Part shown: piece by piece, positions 37,911 to 52,800 of the stretch
Position numbering within the stretch: position 1 is the first letter of the stretch
Layout of the letters: every line of letters begins with the position of its first letter
Assembly: GCA_019689975.1 (NCBI GenBank)
Contig: JADGGK010000005.1
Coordinates: 1 to 64,000 of the forward strand
Length of the DNA: 64,000 nt
DNA from: Pseudolabrys sp.
Lineage (GTDB): Bacteria > Pseudomonadota > Alphaproteobacteria > Rhizobiales > Xanthobacteraceae
Direction: 5' to 3'
Made by a program: the position numbers and the translations under genes
Notes under the pieces: generated by a model
The model's input: only the letters and a program-made list of their open reading frames with translations
Database searches by the model: none
What the model was told of the DNA's origin: nothing

Positions 37911-38110
37911 CCCGCCGCGACCGCAGGGAAGAGGACATAAGGCGGGTTCGGGTCGCATTGCTTGGGCGCCGTCGTCGCGAGCGCCCCGCAAGAGGCGACG
38001 CGACCCGGCACGGTCATTGCCCGGCGGCGGCTGGTCCCGTGCCCCGTCGCGATCCGTCCCGCGAGCGCCGCGGGTGGCCGGAAAGTGCCACTTTTTCATG
38101 GCCTTCCGCC

Positions 38111-38139
38111 TTGACTCGACGGCGGCGCGCCGATACATA
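38111..38139 (+). promoter_or_regulatory. Putative str-operon (rpsL-rpsG-fusA-tuf) promoter
   Basis: TTGACT (38111-38116), 17-bp spacer, TACATA (38134-38139), in the 558-bp rpoC-rpsL spacer. Confidence 0.5.
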
Positions 38140-38468
38140 CGCCCCACTTTTTCGGCAGGCGGTGAGCTTCGCTTGTTCGGAACGGCCCGCCCGGCCAAGA
38201 CCTTGAATAGGCGTGTCTTTTCAAGGAGGCCGGCGCAACGCCTCGACGGATGGGGCTCAAACGCTGCCGCTGACAGCCGATTGTCAGACAGGTTCACGCG
38301 ATCGGCCGCGCGGTCTTGACCCGTAGCCGGCCGTCCGAACGGAAGAGCGCCCCCGCAAGAGACGACGCGGATGGCGCGATTTCGTTTTGCGCATTGGACG
38401 AGGCCGCGCGGACATGCGCGCGGTGAGGAAGGGGCCGAGGCCTCGATGAAAGGAATGCGAAGGCGGCA

Positions 38469-38840
38469 ATGCCGACGATCAACCAGTTGATAGCCAAGCC
38501 GCGTCGGCCGCTCAAGGCGCGCAACAAGGTGCCGGCGCTGCAGGCCTCTCCGCAGAAGCGCGGGGTCTGCACGCGCGTCTATACCACCACGCCGAAGAAG
38601 CCGAACTCGGCGCTGCGCAAGGTTGCGAAGGTTCGGTTGACCAACGGCTTCGAGGTGATCGGCTATATCCCGGGCGAGGGTCACAACCTGCAGGAGCATT
38701 CGGTGGTGATGATCCGCGGCGGCCGCGTGAAGGATCTGCCCGGGGTGCGCTATCACATCTTGCGCGGGGTGCTCGATACCCAAGGCGTCAAGAACCGCAA
38801 ACAGCGCCGCTCGAAATACGGTGCCAAACGGCCGAAATAA
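38469..38840 (+). CDS. rpsL: 30S ribosomal protein S12
   Basis: [60 protein letters not shown]. Confidence 0.99.
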   Translation: MPTINQLIAKPRRPLKARNKVPALQASPQKRGVCTRVYTTTPKKPNSALRKVAKVRLTNGFEVIGYIPGEGHNLQEHSVVMIRGGRVKDLPGVRYHILRGVLDTQGVKNRKQRRSKYGAKRPK

Positions 38841-38909
38841 CCGCAGCGACTTATGGGTTGTCCCGGCCGAGCGCCGGCAGGGTCGGGACCGCCGAGAGAA
38901 AGACGATAG

Positions 38910-39389
<480 letters not shown>

Positions 39390-39415
39390 CAAGCCGACCG
39401 GATCAGGATTTCCCC

Positions 39416-41488
<2,073 letters not shown>

Positions 41489-41529
41489 TTGGCGAACGAA
41501 ACTTGGAAAGGATCTGAACGGAGAGTGCC

Positions 41530-42720
41530 ATGGCCAAAGAGAAGTTCGTACGCACCAAGCCTCATTGCAACGTCGGAACGATCGGCCACATCGACCACGG
41601 CAAGACCACGTTGACGGCGGCGATTACCAAGGTGCTGTCGGAGCAGGGCAAGGCGCAATTCACCGCTTATGACCAGATCGACAAGGCCCCGGAGGAGCGC
41701 GCGCGCGGCATCACCATCTCGACCGCGCATGTCGAATACGAGACCGACAAACGTCACTATGCGCATGTCGACTGCCCCGGCCATGCCGACTACGTGAAGA
41801 ACATGATCACCGGCGCGGCGCAGATGGACGGCGCGATCCTCGTCGTGTCGGCATCCGACGGCCCGATGCCGCAGACGCGCGAGCACATTCTGCTCGCCCG
41901 CCAGGTCGGCGTGCCGGCAATCGTCGTTTATCTGAACAAGGTCGACATGGTCGACGATCCGGAGCTGGTCGAGCTCGTCGAGCTCGAGATTCGCGAACTG
42001 CTCTCCAAATACAATTTCCCGGGCGACAAGATTCCGATCATCAAAGGTTCGGCTTTGATGGCGCTCGAGGGCAAGGATGAGAAGCTCGGCAAGAACTCCA
42101 TCCTCGAGCTCATGAAGGCGGTCGACGACTACATCCCGCAGCCGGATCGTCCCAAGGACCAGCCGTTCCTGATGCCGGTCGAAGACGTGTTCTCGATTTC
42201 CGGACGCGGCACGGTCTGCACCGGCCGCGTCGAACGCGGCGTGATCAAGGTGGGCGACGAAGTCGAGATCGTCGGCCTCCGTCCGACCCAGAAGACGGTC
42301 GTCACCGGCGTCGAAATGTTCCGCAAGCTGCTCGATCAGGGCGAGGCGGGCGACAATATCGGCTGCCTGCTGCGCGGGACCAAGCGCGAGGAGGTGGAGC
42401 GCGGGCAGGTGCTGTGCAAGCCGGGTTCGGTCAAGCCGCACACCAAGTTCAAGGCGGAGGCCTACATCCTCACCAAGGAGGAAGGCGGCCGTCACACGCC
42501 CTTCTTCACCAATTATCGTCCGCAATTCTATTTCCGTACCACCGACGTGACCGGCGTGGTGCATTTGCCCCAGGGTACGGAGATGGTGATGCCGGGCGAC
42601 AACGTGGCGATGGAAGTGCACCTCATCGTGCCGATCGCCATGGAGGAGAAACTGCGCTTCGCCATTCGCGAGGGCGGCCGCACGGTGGGCGCCGGCGTGG
42701 TGGCGAGCATCATCGAGTAA
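41530..42720 (+). CDS. tuf: Elongation factor Tu
   Basis: [36 protein letters not shown]. Confidence 0.99.
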   Translation: MAKEKFVRTKPHCNVGTIGHIDHGKTTLTAAITKVLSEQGKAQFTAYDQIDKAPEERARGITISTAHVEYETDKRHYAHVDCPGHADYVKNMITGAAQMDGAILVVSASDGPMPQTREHILLARQVGVPAIVVYLNKVDMVDDPELVELVELEIRELLSKYNFPGDKIPIIKGSALMALEGKDEKLGKNSILELMKAVDDYIPQPDRPKDQPFLMPVEDVFSISGRGTVCTGRVERGVIKVGDEVEIVGLRPTQKTVVTGVEMFRKLLDQGEAGDNIGCLLRGTKREEVERGQVLCKPGSVKPHTKFKAEAYILTKEEGGRHTPFFTNYRPQFYFRTTDVTGVVHLPQGTEMVMPGDNVAMEVHLIVPIAMEEKLRFAIREGGRTVGAGVVASIIE

Positions 42721-42831
42721 GAAGACGACGGACGGCAGAAGGCAGAGGACGGAAAAAGACTTGGGCGCAGCCGACCCGACCGCGGAGCATCGTTCGCAGT
42801 CGATCGTCTGTCGTCCGTCATCCGAACCGCA

Positions 42832-43140
42832 ATGAACGGCCAGAACATACGCATCCGGCTCAAGGCGTTCGATCATCGCATTCTCGACGCCTCGACGCGC
42901 GAGATCGTCAACACAGCCAAGCGCACCGGTGCGCAGGTTCGCGGGCCGATTCCGCTGCCCACACGCATCGAGAAATTCACCGTGAACCGCTCGCCGCACG
43001 TCGACAAGAAGAGCCGTGAGCAGTTCGAGATGCGAACGCACAAGCGCCTGCTCGACATCGTTGATCCGACGCCGCAAACGGTCGATGCGCTGATGAAGCT
43101 CGACCTGGCGGCGGGCGTCGACGTCGAGATCAAGCTGTGA
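42832..43140 (+). CDS. rpsJ: 30S ribosomal protein S10
   Basis: [45 protein letters not shown]. Confidence 0.99.
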   Translation: MNGQNIRIRLKAFDHRILDASTREIVNTAKRTGAQVRGPIPLPTRIEKFTVNRSPHVDKKSREQFEMRTHKRLLDIVDPTPQTVDALMKLDLAAGVDVEIKL

Positions 43141-43154
43141 GGGTGGGAACGTCC

Positions 43155-43928
43155 ATGCGCTCCGGCGTGATCGCACAGAAGGTCGGCATGACCCGCGTGT
43201 TCACCGAATCCGGCGAACACGTGCCGGTGACCGTGCTGCGCCTGGCGCGTTGCCAGGTGATCGCGCACCGGACCAAGGAGGCGAACGGCTATGTGGCGCT
43301 TCAGCTCGGCGCCGGCCCCCGCCGCGCCGGCAACATGAGCAAGGCGGCCCGTGGCTATTTCGCCAAGGCCAAGGTCGAACCCAAGCGCAAGCTTGCCGAG
43401 TTCCGTGTGAGCGAGGATGCGCTGATCCCGGTCGGCGCCGAGATCACGGCCGATCATTTCGTTCCCGGCCAATATGTCGACGTCACCGGCATTTCCATCG
43501 GCAAGGGCTATGCCGGGGTCATGAAGCGATGGAATTTCGCGGGTCTGCGCGCCTCGCACGGCGTGTCGATCTCGCACCGCTCGCTCGGTTCCACGGGCGG
43601 CCGCCAGGATCCGGGAAAGACGTTCAAGAACAAGAAGATGGCAGGCCATCTCGGGGTCGAGCGGGTCACGACGCTCAATCTCAAGGTGGTGCAGACCGAC
43701 GTCGAGCGCGGCCTGATTCTCGTTCGCGGCGCGGTGCCGGGCAACAAAGGCGGCTGGATCACGGTGCGCGACGCCGTCAAGAAGCCGTTGCCCAAGGAAG
43801 CCCCGCGTCCGGGCAAGTTCCGCCTCGATGCCGCGGAGGCGAAGCCGGAGCCGCAGCCGGCCGATGCCGCGACGGCGACGGACGTCGCGGCGGCACAGGC
43901 ACCTGCCGCGGGGAAGGAGGGCGCCTGA
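43155..43928 (+). CDS. rplC: 50S ribosomal protein L3
   Basis: [64 protein letters not shown]. Confidence 0.98.
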   Translation: MRSGVIAQKVGMTRVFTESGEHVPVTVLRLARCQVIAHRTKEANGYVALQLGAGPRRAGNMSKAARGYFAKAKVEPKRKLAEFRVSEDALIPVGAEITADHFVPGQYVDVTGISIGKGYAGVMKRWNFAGLRASHGVSISHRSLGSTGGRQDPGKTFKNKKMAGHLGVERVTTLNLKVVQTDVERGLILVRGAVPGNKGGWITVRDAVKKPLPKEAPRPGKFRLDAAEAKPEPQPADAATATDVAAAQAPAAGKEGA

Positions 43929-43929
43929 T

Positions 43930-44550
43930 ATGGAGGTGAGGATCACCACGCTCGACGGAGACGCGGCCGGTTCGGTCGAGTTGCCGGACAGGATTTTCGG
44001 CCTCGTGCCGCGCGGCGATATCCTGCAGCGATGCGTTCGCTGGCAATTGGCCAAGCGCCAGCGCGGAACGCACAAAGCCAAGCAGCGCGGAGAGGTGAAC
44101 CGCACCACGCGCAAGATGTATGCGCAGAAGGGGACGGGACGCGCGCGCCACGGCGCCGCGAGCGCGCCGCAATTTCGCGGCGGCGGCAAGGCGTTCGGTC
44201 CGGTGGTGCGCAGCCATGCCATCGGCTTGCCGAAGAAGGTGCGGGCGCTTGCGCTCAAGCATGCGCTTTCGGCCAAGGCCAAGGACGGCGGATTGATCGT
44301 GGTTGACAAACTCGCCGCCAAGGACGCCAAGACCAAGACGCTCGCCAGACAGTTCGACAAGCTGGGCCTCGACAACGCGCTGATCGTCGACGGCACGGAG
44401 ATCGAGCCGCGTTTCCGCCTTGCCGCCCGCAACATACCGAACATCGACGTGCTGCCGGTGCAGGGCATCAACGTCTACGACATCCTGCGCCGCAAGACCT
44501 TGGTGTTGAGCAAGGCCGCGCTCGAGGCGCTGGAGGCGCGATTCAAATGA
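43930..44550 (+). CDS. rplD: 50S ribosomal protein L4
   Basis: [47 protein letters not shown]. Confidence 0.98.
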   Translation: MEVRITTLDGDAAGSVELPDRIFGLVPRGDILQRCVRWQLAKRQRGTHKAKQRGEVNRTTRKMYAQKGTGRARHGAASAPQFRGGGKAFGPVVRSHAIGLPKKVRALALKHALSAKAKDGGLIVVDKLAAKDAKTKTLARQFDKLGLDNALIVDGTEIEPRFRLAARNIPNIDVLPVQGINVYDILRRKTLVLSKAALEALEARFK

Positions 44551-44846
44551 GCACCAGCGACCCCCGCCACTATGACGTCATCATCGCCCCGGTGATCACG
44601 GAGAAGGCGACGATGGCCTCCGAGCAGAACAAGGTGACGTTCAAGGTGCGCAAGGACGCGACCAAGCCGCAGATCAAGGAAGCGGTCGAGAAGCTGTTCG
44701 ACGTGAAGGTGAAAAGCGTCAACACGCTGATCCGTCCCGGCAAGGCCAAGGCGTTCCGCAACCGGCTCGGCAGACAATCCGACAGCAAACGCGCGATCGT
44801 GACCTTGGAAGAGGGCCACCGCATCGACGTGACCACCGGACTATGA
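44547..44846 (+). CDS. rplW: 50S ribosomal protein L23
   Basis: [53 protein letters not shown]. Confidence 0.98.
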   Translation: MSTSDPRHYDVIIAPVITEKATMASEQNKVTFKVRKDATKPQIKEAVEKLFDVKVKSVNTLIRPGKAKAFRNRLGRQSDSKRAIVTLEEGHRIDVTTGL

Positions 44847-44859
44847 GGACACGAGCGCC

Positions 44860-45690
44860 ATGGCCTTGAAATCCTACAATCCGACCACGCCGAGCCAGCG
44901 GCATCTGGTGATCGTCGACCGGTCGTTCCTGCACAAGGGGCCGCCGGTCAAATCGCTCACCGAAGGCCAGACGTCGACCGGGGGCCGCAACAATCGCGGC
45001 CGCATCACCGTGCGTTTCCGCGGCGGCGGCCACAAACAGGCCTACCGCAAGATCGATTTCAAGCGCACCAAGCGCGACATTCCCGCGACCGTGGAGCGGC
45101 TGGAATATGACCCCAACCGCACGGGTTTCATCGCGCTCATCAAATATGCCGACGGCGAGCGTTCATATATTCTGGCGCCGCAGCGGCTTGCGCCCGGCGA
45201 CACGGTGATCGCCGGCGAGCATGTCGACGTGAAGCCGGGCAATGCCATGCCGCTCGGCAACATGCCGGTCGGTACGATCGTCCACAATATCGAGCTCAAG
45301 ATCGGCAAGGGCGGACAGGTCGCGCGCTCGGCCGGCGCCTATGCGCAGATCGTGGGCCGCGACCGCGACTACGTCATTCTGCGCCTGAACTCGGCCGAGC
45401 AGCGCCTCGTGCACGGGCGCTGCATGGCGACGGTCGGGGCGGTATCCAATCCGGACAACATGAATACCACGATCGGCAAGGCAGGACGGCAGCGCTGGCG
45501 CGGTCGTCGGCCGCACAATCGCGGCATTTCGATGAACCCGGTCGATCACCCGCACGGCGGCCGCACGAACGGCGGCAAGCATTGGGTCACGCCCTGGGGT
45601 TTCCCGACGAAGGGAAAGAAGACACGCAAAAACAAGCGTACGACCAAGTTCATCATCGTTGGCCGGCACGAGCGCAACAAGCAGAGCTGA
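44860..45690 (+). CDS. rplB: 50S ribosomal protein L2
   Basis: [55 protein letters not shown]. Confidence 0.99.
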   Translation: MALKSYNPTTPSQRHLVIVDRSFLHKGPPVKSLTEGQTSTGGRNNRGRITVRFRGGGHKQAYRKIDFKRTKRDIPATVERLEYDPNRTGFIALIKYADGERSYILAPQRLAPGDTVIAGEHVDVKPGNAMPLGNMPVGTIVHNIELKIGKGGQVARSAGAYAQIVGRDRDYVILRLNSAEQRLVHGRCMATVGAVSNPDNMNTTIGKAGRQRWRGRRPHNRGISMNPVDHPHGGRTNGGKHWVTPWGFPTKGKKTRKNKRTTKFIIVGRHERNKQS

Positions 45691-45701
45691 GGGCAGGCAT
45701 C

Positions 45702-46052
45702 ATGGCGCGATCGGTATGGAAGGGCCCGTTTGTCGACGGCTATTTGCTGCGCAAGGCGGAAGCCGCACGCGCTTCCGGCCGCCACGAGGTGATCAAGATC
45801 TGGAGCCGCCGTTCGACCATCCTGCCGCAATTCGTCGGTCTGACGTTCGGCGTCTACAACGGTCAGAAACATATACCGGTGCTGGTGACGGAGGAAATGG
45901 TCGGCCACAAATTCGGCGAGTTTGCGCCGACCCGGGTGTTCTACGGCCATGCCTCCGACCGCAAGGTCAAGCGGGCGGCGGCGCCGGGTGCGGCGGCGGC
46001 GGCGTCGGCCAACGGAGCTCCGGCGGCGCCCGGCGCGCCGGCCGGCAAGTAG
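45702..46052 (+). CDS. rpsS: 30S ribosomal protein S19 with Ala/Pro-rich C-terminal extension
   Basis: [80 protein letters not shown]. Confidence 0.98.
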   Translation: MARSVWKGPFVDGYLLRKAEAARASGRHEVIKIWSRRSTILPQFVGLTFGVYNGQKHIPVLVTEEMVGHKFGEFAPTRVFYGHASDRKVKRAAAPGAAAAASANGAPAAPGAPAGK

Positions 46053-46068
46053 GGTGCGGAGAGGCCTC

Positions 46069-46461
46069 ATGGGCAAGCGTCGACGCGAACGCGATCTTCC
46101 GGATCACGCGGCCAAGGCGGTCTCGCGCATGCTGCGGGTTTCGCCGCGGAAGCTCAATCTCGTGGCGCAGCTCATCCGCGGCAAGAAGGTCGCAACCGCG
46201 CTCGCCGATCTGCAATTCTCGCGCAAGCGGATCGCCAAGGACGTGCGCAAGTGCCTGGAATCGGCGATCGCCAATGCCGAGAACAACCACGACCTCGACG
46301 TCGACGAGCTCGTCGTCGCCGAGGCCCATGTCGGCAAGGCGCTGGTGCTCAAGCGCTTTGCCGCGCGCGGCCGCGGCCGCGTCGGTCGCATCCTCAAACC
46401 GTTTTCCAACCTGACCATCGTGGTGCGTCAGGAAGAGGAGCCGGCGCGCGCCAAGGCCTAG
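46069..46461 (+). CDS. rplV: 50S ribosomal protein L22
   Basis: [60 protein letters not shown]. Confidence 0.98.
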   Translation: MGKRRRERDLPDHAAKAVSRMLRVSPRKLNLVAQLIRGKKVATALADLQFSRKRIAKDVRKCLESAIANAENNHDLDVDELVVAEAHVGKALVLKRFAARGRGRVGRILKPFSNLTIVVRQEEEPARAKA

Positions 46462-46471
46462 GGAGTGAGCG

Positions 46472-47173
46472 ATGGGTCAGAAAGTCAATCCGATCGGGCT
46501 TCGCGTCGGCATCAACCGCACCTGGGATTCGCGGTGGTATGCGGGCAAGACCGAATATGGCTCGCTGCTGCACGAGGACATCAAGATCCGCGAAGAGCTG
46601 AGCAGGCAGCTCAAGCAGGCCGCGGTCTCGCGCATTGTCATCGAGCGGCCGCACAAGAAATGCCGCGTCACCATCCATTCGGCGCGACCCGGTGTCGTCA
46701 TCGGCAAGAAGGGCGCCGATATCGAGAAGCTGCGCCGCTCCGTGGCCAAGCTGACCGATAGCGACGTCGTCATCAACATCGTCGAAATCCGCAAACCCGA
46801 ACTCGACGCGCAGCTTGTGGCGGAGTCGATCGCCCAGCAGCTCGAGCGCCGCGTCGCTTTCCGTCGCGCCATGAAGCGCGCGGTGCAGTCGGCCATCAGG
46901 TTGGGCGCCGAGGGCATCCGCATCAATTGTTCCGGCCGCCTCGGGGGCGCCGAGATCGCGCGCATGGAATGGTACCGCGAAGGCCGCGTGCCGCTGCACA
47001 CCTTGCGGGCCGACGTCGACTACGGGACGGCGACGGCCTTCACCACCTACGGCACCTGCGGTGTCAAGGTGTGGATCTTCAAGGGCGAGATCCTGGAGCA
47101 CGATCCCATGGCGCAGGACAGGCGCCAGGCCGAAGGCGAGGCCGGGCGTGCGCGCCGCGAGGCCGCATCGTGA
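46472..47173 (+). CDS. rpsC: 30S ribosomal protein S3
   Basis: [41 protein letters not shown]. Confidence 0.99.
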   Translation: MGQKVNPIGLRVGINRTWDSRWYAGKTEYGSLLHEDIKIREELSRQLKQAAVSRIVIERPHKKCRVTIHSARPGVVIGKKGADIEKLRRSVAKLTDSDVVINIVEIRKPELDAQLVAESIAQQLERRVAFRRAMKRAVQSAIRLGAEGIRINCSGRLGGAEIARMEWYREGRVPLHTLRADVDYGTATAFTTYGTCGVKVWIFKGEILEHDPMAQDRRQAEGEAGRARREAAS

Positions 47174-47197
47174 GCCGGACCATCATGAGTTGACGTC

Positions 47198-47611
47198 ATG
47201 CTGCAACCGACCCGCACCAAGTTCCGCAAGGCGCACAAGGGCCGCATTCACGGCGTGGCCACCTCCGGCACCACGCTGGCTTTCGGCCAGTACGGCCTCA
47301 AGGCGCTCGAGCCCGATCGCGTCACCGCGCGGCAGATCGAGGCCGCGCGTCGCGCGCTCACGCGCTTCATGAAGCGCTCCGGGCGGGTATGGATCCGCGT
47401 GTTCCCGGACGTGCCGGTATCGAAGAAGCCGATCGAGGTGCGCATGGGCAAGGGCAAGGGAACGCCGGAATTCTGGGTTTGCCGGGTCAAGCCGGGCCGC
47501 GTGTTGTTCGAGATCGACGGCGTGCCGGCCGGTGTTGCCCGCGAGGCGTTGGCGCTTGCCGCCGCCAAGCTTCCGGTAAAGACGCGTTTCATCGAGCGCA
47601 TCGCCGAGTAG
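47198..47611 (+). CDS. rplP: 50S ribosomal protein L16
   Basis: [71 protein letters not shown]. Confidence 0.99.
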   Translation: MLQPTRTKFRKAHKGRIHGVATSGTTLAFGQYGLKALEPDRVTARQIEAARRALTRFMKRSGRVWIRVFPDVPVSKKPIEVRMGKGKGTPEFWVCRVKPGRVLFEIDGVPAGVAREALALAAAKLPVKTRFIERIAE

Positions 47612-47616
47612 GAGCC

Positions 47617-47823
47617 ATGAAAGCCGCCGACATCAGAGCGATGACGCTCGATCAGATCGACGACGAGGTGCTCAAGCTCAAGAAGGAGCAGTTCAACCTG
47701 CGCTTCCAGCGGGCCACGGGGCAGCTCGAGAACACGGCGCGGGTGCGCGCGATCCGGCGCGACATCGCACGGCTGAAGACCATTGCCGCGCAGAAGCGCG
47801 CGGAAAGCAAATCGAAAGGTTGA
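47617..47823 (+). CDS. rpmC: 50S ribosomal protein L29
   Basis: [38 protein letters not shown]. Confidence 0.97.
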   Translation: MKAADIRAMTLDQIDDEVLKLKKEQFNLRFQRATGQLENTARVRAIRRDIARLKTIAAQKRAESKSKG

Positions 47824-47834
47824 GAGGTCAGGGA

Positions 47835-48086
47835 ATGCCGAAGCGCACGCTGCAAGGCGTCGTCGTCAGCGACAAGCAGGATAAGACGGTGGTGGTGCGC
47901 GTCGAGCGTCGCTTCACCCACCCCGCCATGAAGAAGACCGTGCGTCGGTCCAAGAAGTACCACGCGCACGACGAGAAGAACGAATATTCGGTCGGCGATA
48001 TCGTCTGGATCGAGGAACACCGGCCCATTTCCAAGCTCAAGCGGTGGCTGGTGATCCGGGGCGAGAAGAAGCAGAAGATCCAATAG
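47835..48086 (+). CDS. rpsQ: 30S ribosomal protein S17
   Basis: [47 protein letters not shown]. Confidence 0.98.
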   Translation: MPKRTLQGVVVSDKQDKTVVVRVERRFTHPAMKKTVRRSKKYHAHDEKNEYSVGDIVWIEEHRPISKLKRWLVIRGEKKQKIQ

Positions 48087-48121
48087 GCGTGACGGGCGCG
48101 AAGGAAAGCGGGAACGGCGTC

Positions 48122-48490
48122 ATGATCCAGATGCAGACGAACCTTGACGTGGCGGACAATTCCGGCGCACGCCGCGTCATGTGCATCAAGGTGCTGGGTG
48201 GTTCGAAGCGGAAATATGCCACCATCGGCGATGTCATCGTCGTTTCGGTGAAGGATGCGATCCCGCGCGGCCGCGTCAAGAAGGGCGACGTGATGAAGGC
48301 CGTGGTGGTACGCATTTCCAAGGACATCAAGCGTCCCGACGGTTCTGTCATCCGTTTCGATCGCAACGCGGCGGTGCTGATCACCCCGCAGATGGAGCCG
48401 GTCGGCACCCGCATCTTCGGTCCGGTGCCGCGCGAGCTGCGCGCCAAGAACCACATGAAGATCATCTCGCTCGCGCCGGAGGTGCTGTGA
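48122..48490 (+). CDS. rplN: 50S ribosomal protein L14
   Basis: [46 protein letters not shown]. Confidence 0.99.
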   Translation: MIQMQTNLDVADNSGARRVMCIKVLGGSKRKYATIGDVIVVSVKDAIPRGRVKKGDVMKAVVVRISKDIKRPDGSVIRFDRNAAVLITPQMEPVGTRIFGPVPRELRAKNHMKIISLAPEVL

Positions 48491-48816
48491 TGGCGGCCAA
48501 GATCAGGAAGGGCGACAAGGTCGTGGTGCTCGCGGGACGCGACAAGGGTCGTACCGGCGAGGTCATCGAGGTGCGTCCCCGCGAGGGGCGGGCGCTGGTG
48601 CGCGGCGTTCACATGGTCAAGCGCCATCAGCGGCAGACCGCGCGCCAGGAAGGCGGGATCATAGCCAAGGAGAGCCCCATTCATCTGTCCAACCTGGCGC
48701 TCGCCGATCCGAAGGACGGCAAGCCGACGCGGGTCGGTTTCAAATTCGTCGGCGAAGGCGATAACCGCAGGAAGGTGCGCTACGCCAAGCGTTCCGGAGT
48801 CGAGATCGATGGCTGA
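48490..48816 (+). CDS. rplX: 50S ribosomal protein L24
   Basis: [53 protein letters not shown]. Confidence 0.98.
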   Translation: MAAKIRKGDKVVVLAGRDKGRTGEVIEVRPREGRALVRGVHMVKRHQRQTARQEGGIIAKESPIHLSNLALADPKDGKPTRVGFKFVGEGDNRRKVRYAKRSGVEIDG

Positions 48817-49525
48817 TACGCGGCCGAAATCCGAGACCAGCAAGCCGCCGAAGGCACCGAAGCGGACGGCGAAGGACAAGGGCGCTGCGCCAGAAGCGGC
48901 GGCGCGCCAAGCCGCCGCGTCCCAGGCCGCCGCGCCCCAAACCGCCGCGTCGAAAGTCGCCGCGCCGCGCGCGCCTGCCGACTACAAGCCGCGGCTGAAG
49001 AGCTATTTCGACGAAGTGGTGCGGCCCCAGCTCGCCAAGCGGTTCAACTATACCAATGCGATGCAGGTGCCGCGGATCACCAAAGTCGTGCTCAACATGG
49101 GCATCGGCGAAGGGGCCGCCGACCGCAAGAAGGTGGAAAGCGCGGCCGCCGATCTGTCCCTCATCGCCGGGCAGAAGGCCGTCATCACCAAGGCGCGCAA
49201 ATCGATCGCCACCTACAAGCTGCGCGCCGGGCAGCCGATCGGATGCAAGGTCACCCTGCGCAAGGCGCGCATGTATGATTTCCTCGACCGGCTGGTGAAC
49301 ATCGCGCTGCCGCGCATCCGCGATTTCCGCGGTCTGAACCCGAAGGGATTCGACGGGCGCGGCAACTACAGCCTGGGCATCCGTGAGCACATCGTGTTCC
49401 CGGAAATCGACTTCGACAAGGTGTCGGACGTGTGGGGCCTGGACGTGACCGTATGCACGAACGCGCGCAGCGACGAGGAGGCGCGCGCGCTGCTTGCCGC
49501 ATTCAATTTTCCGTTCCGGCAGTGA
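48809..49525 (+). CDS. rplE: 50S ribosomal protein L5 with N-terminal low-complexity extension
   Basis: [59 protein letters not shown]. Confidence 0.97.
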   Translation: MADTRPKSETSKPPKAPKRTAKDKGAAPEAAARQAAASQAAAPQTAASKVAAPRAPADYKPRLKSYFDEVVRPQLAKRFNYTNAMQVPRITKVVLNMGIGEGAADRKKVESAAADLSLIAGQKAVITKARKSIATYKLRAGQPIGCKVTLRKARMYDFLDRLVNIALPRIRDFRGLNPKGFDGRGNYSLGIREHIVFPEIDFDKVSDVWGLDVTVCTNARSDEEARALLAAFNFPFRQ

Positions 49526-49573
49526 GGCGCGCAGCGGGCGACCTCAAACGCGGGACCGCAAGGAGCAATAGGC

Positions 49574-49879
49574 ATGGCCAAGACGAGCTCGATCGAGAAG
49601 AACAAGCGCCGGCGTCGCCTGGTGAAGAAATACGCCAGCCGCCGCGCCAGGCTCAAGGCGATCGTCCATGACAAGAAACTGCCGATGGAAGAACGTTTCG
49701 CGGCCACGCTCAAGCTTGCCGAATTGCCGCGCAATTCGTCGGCGACGCGTGTCCGTAACCGCTGCGAGTTGACGGGTCGGCCGCGCGGTTACTACCGCAA
49801 GCATCGCCTGTCGCGCATCGCGCTGCGCGAGCTCGGTTCCAAGGGGCTGATCCCGGGCTTGATCAAATCGAGCTGGTGA
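49574..49879 (+). CDS. rpsN: 30S ribosomal protein S14
   Basis: [30 protein letters not shown]...[39 protein letters not shown]. Confidence 0.98.
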   Translation: MAKTSSIEKNKRRRRLVKKYASRRARLKAIVHDKKLPMEERFAATLKLAELPRNSSATRVRNRCELTGRPRGYYRKHRLSRIALRELGSKGLIPGLIKSSW

Positions 49880-49892
49880 GGAGGATCGACGA

Positions 49893-50291
49893 ATGTCCAT
49901 CAACGATCCGATCGGCGACATGATCACCCGCATCCGCAATGCGCAAATGCGCTCGAAACCGAAAGTTTCGGTACCGGGCTCCAAGCAGCGCGAGCGCGTG
50001 CTCGAGGTGCTCAAGAGCGAGGGGTTCATCCGCGGTTATACCAGCATCGCGCATGCCTCCGGGCGCAGCGAAATCGAGATCGAACTCAAATATTTCGACG
50101 GCATGCCGGTCATCCGCGAGATCGCGCGCATCTCCAAACCGGGACGGCGCGTCTACGCCTCGGTCAAGACGCTGCCGCGCGTCAACAACGGCCTCGGCAT
50201 TGCCATCGTTTCGACGCCCAAGGGCGTCATGGCCGATCATCAGGCGCGCGATGCCAATGTCGGCGGCGAGATCATCTGCACGGTTTTCTGA
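49893..50291 (+). CDS. rpsH: 30S ribosomal protein S8
   Basis: [49 protein letters not shown]. Confidence 0.98.
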   Translation: MSINDPIGDMITRIRNAQMRSKPKVSVPGSKQRERVLEVLKSEGFIRGYTSIAHASGRSEIEIELKYFDGMPVIREIARISKPGRRVYASVKTLPRVNNGLGIAIVSTPKGVMADHQARDANVGGEIICTVF

Positions 50292-50389
50292 CGCGCGGTC
50301 GGGAGGTTCGGTATGGGGTTGCAACAGCAGCGGACGCCGCGGAACGATCCCCGACGGGTGACGACGGCAACGAAACGAATGGACTTCTG

Positions 50390-50923
50390 ATGTCGCGAAT
50401 CGGCAAGAAAGCGGTCGTGGTTCCGGCCGGCGTCACCGCCAGCGTCGAGGGGCAGACCGTGAAGGTGAAAGGGCCCAAGGGCGCGCTCCAGGCGGTGCTG
50501 GCCGACGACGTGAGCGTGACGATGGACAAGAACGCGATCAAGGTCGAGCCGCGCAATGCCACCAAGCGCGCGCGCGCGTTGTGGGGCACTTCGCGCACGC
50601 AGATCGCCAACCTGGTGGCGGGCGTGACCAAGGGCTTCGAGGAACGGCTGGAGATCAACGGCGTCGGATACCGCGCCGCGGTGCAAGGCAAGCAGCTCAA
50701 TCTGCAGCTTGGCCACTCGCACGACATCAACTACCCGATCCCGCAGGGAATCGCGATCGCGACTCCCCGGCCGACCGAGATCGTGATCAGCGGGATCGAC
50801 AAGCAGCAGGTCGGCCAGGTCGCCGCCGAGATCCGCAGCTTCCGCCCGCCCGAACCCTACAAGGGCAAGGGGGTCAAATACGCCGACGAGTATATTTTCC
50901 GCAAGGAAGGCAAGAAGAAGTGA
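50390..50923 (+). CDS. rplF: 50S ribosomal protein L6
   Basis: [53 protein letters not shown]. Confidence 0.98.
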   Translation: MSRIGKKAVVVPAGVTASVEGQTVKVKGPKGALQAVLADDVSVTMDKNAIKVEPRNATKRARALWGTSRTQIANLVAGVTKGFEERLEINGVGYRAAVQGKQLNLQLGHSHDINYPIPQGIAIATPRPTEIVISGIDKQQVGQVAAEIRSFRPPEPYKGKGVKYADEYIFRKEGKKK

Positions 50924-50932
50924 GAATGCGCG

Positions 50933-51295
50933 ATGTCGAGATTAAGTGACCGGACCGCGCGCCGGCGCGCCAGGGTGCGGCGCCGGGTGAAGCTTGCGGC
51001 GCGAGGGCGGGCGCGGCTGAGCGTATTCCGCTCCTCCAAGCACATCTACGCCCAGATCATCGATGATGATCGCGGCGTGACGCTGGCGGCTGCCTCCTCG
51101 CTCGACAAGGCACTGCGCGATAAGGGCATGAAGGGCAGCAACAAGGAGGCGGCCGCGGCCGTCGGCAGGTTGATCGCCGAGCGCGCCCAGGCCAAGGGTG
51201 TCAAGGACGTCGTGTTTGACCGCGGCGCCTATCTCTATCATGGCCGCGTCAAGGCGCTGGCCGACGCCGCCCGCGAAGGCGGCCTCAATTTCTAA
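50933..51295 (+). CDS. rplR: 50S ribosomal protein L18
   Basis: [34 protein letters not shown]...[27 protein letters not shown]. Confidence 0.98.
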   Translation: MSRLSDRTARRRARVRRRVKLAARGRARLSVFRSSKHIYAQIIDDDRGVTLAAASSLDKALRDKGMKGSNKEAAAAVGRLIAERAQAKGVKDVVFDRGAYLYHGRVKALADAAREGGLNF

Positions 51296-51307
51296 CGGGA
51301 CGGAATT

Positions 51308-51883
51308 ATGGCTCGGCAACCAAGAGAACGCGAACGCGGCGAGCGCGAGGAGCGCGAAGGCGAGTTCGTCGACAAGCTGGTGCACATCAACCGCGTGGCC
51401 AAGGTGGTCAAGGGCGGCCGGCGCTTCGGTTTTGCCGCGCTGGTGGTGGTGGGCGACCAGAAGGGCCGCGTCGGATTCGGGCACGGCAAGGCGCGCGAGG
51501 TTCCCGAGGCGATCCGCAAGGCGACCGACGCGGCCAAGCATGCGCTGATGCGCGTGCCGCTGCGCGAAGGCCGCACGCTGCATCACGACGTCTATGGCCG
51601 CCACGGGGCCGGCAAGGTCTATCTGCGGGCGGCCCCTCCCGGCACGGGCATCATCGCCGGCGGGCCGATGCGCGCCGTATTCGAGACGCTCGGCGTGCAG
51701 GACGTGGTGGCGAAGTCGCTCGGTTCGTCCAATCCCTACAATGTGGTGCGCGCGACCTTCGACGCGCTCAAGGCGCAAGATTCCCCGCGTTCGGTCGCCG
51801 CCCGTCGCAACATCAAAGTCTCGATTCTGCAGGCGCGCCGCCGCGACACCGGCGAGACCGAAGCCTCGAGCGAGGGAGCATGA
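51308..51883 (+). CDS. rpsE: 30S ribosomal protein S5
   Basis: [54 protein letters not shown]. Confidence 0.98.
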   Translation: MARQPRERERGEREEREGEFVDKLVHINRVAKVVKGGRRFGFAALVVVGDQKGRVGFGHGKAREVPEAIRKATDAAKHALMRVPLREGRTLHHDVYGRHGAGKVYLRAAPPGTGIIAGGPMRAVFETLGVQDVVAKSLGSSNPYNVVRATFDALKAQDSPRSVAARRNIKVSILQARRRDTGETEASSEGA

Positions 51884-52086
51884 GCGTCGTGCGGCAGACG
51901 GACAAGATCATCAGGGTCGAACAGGTGGCAAGCCCGGCGCGGCGCCATTTCGATCAGCGGGCGACGCTGATCGGCCTCGGCCTCAACAAGATCGGGCGTG
52001 TACGCGAGCTGCCGGACACCCCGGCAACCCGCGGCATGATCCGCAAGGTACGACATCTGGTGCGCGTGGTCGGCGAGGACGATTAG
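51880..52086 (+). CDS. rpmD: 50S ribosomal protein L30
   Basis: [54 protein letters not shown]. Confidence 0.96.
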   Translation: MSVVRQTDKIIRVEQVASPARRHFDQRATLIGLGLNKIGRVRELPDTPATRGMIRKVRHLVRVVGEDD

Positions 52087-52221
52087 GGCATCGGTGGGGC
52101 ATCACGTGCGTCGGGCGGTGGCATCCCGCCCATCGACCGGGCGGGGTCGGCGCGCGCAGGAGAGGCGGTTTGGTCCCGCCGCACGGACCGGGCAACAGCA
52201 CTGCGGAGAACGAGGCGTGAG

Positions 52222-52800
52222 ATGAGACTCAACCAGATCGCCGACAGGCCGGGCGCGCGCAAGCGGCGCATGCGCATCGGGCGCGGTATCGGTTCCGGGA
52301 TGGGAAAGACCGGCGGCCGGGGCGGCAAGGGCCAGACCGCGCGCGCCGGCTACAGCAACAAGGGCTTCGAAGGCGGGCAAATGCCGCTGCATCGGCGGCT
52401 GCCGAAACGGGGATTCCGCAACACCTCTTTCGCCGTCGCGCTCAACGAGATCAATCTCGGCAAGATCCAGGCGGCGATCGACGCGGGTCGCATCGATACC
52501 GCGCAACCGATCACGGCGGAGACCCTGGTCCGGGCCGGTTTGCTGCGGCGCGTGAAGGACGGCGTGAAATTGCTTGCCGCCGGCGAATTCAGGAGCAAGG
52601 CCACCTTCGCCGTCAGCCGCGCGTCGCGGGCGGCGATCGCGGCCGTGGAAAAGGCCGGCGGCTCGGTCACCATCCTCGCCGCTGACCGGCAGGCGGGTGC
52701 TGCCGGATCCGCGGGGCGAGGGAACGAGCCGCGCGCGCGCAAAAGCGGCAAAACGGACGGCCGGCCCGCGCCTGCCGCGCAGGCGGAACCGGGTCCCTAG
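52222..52800 (+). CDS. rplO: 50S ribosomal protein L15
   Basis: [65 protein letters not shown]. Confidence 0.98.
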   Translation: MRLNQIADRPGARKRRMRIGRGIGSGMGKTGGRGGKGQTARAGYSNKGFEGGQMPLHRRLPKRGFRNTSFAVALNEINLGKIQAAIDAGRIDTAQPITAETLVRAGLLRRVKDGVKLLAAGEFRSKATFAVSRASRAAIAAVEKAGGSVTILAADRQAGAAGSAGRGNEPRARKSGKTDGRPAPAAQAEPGP

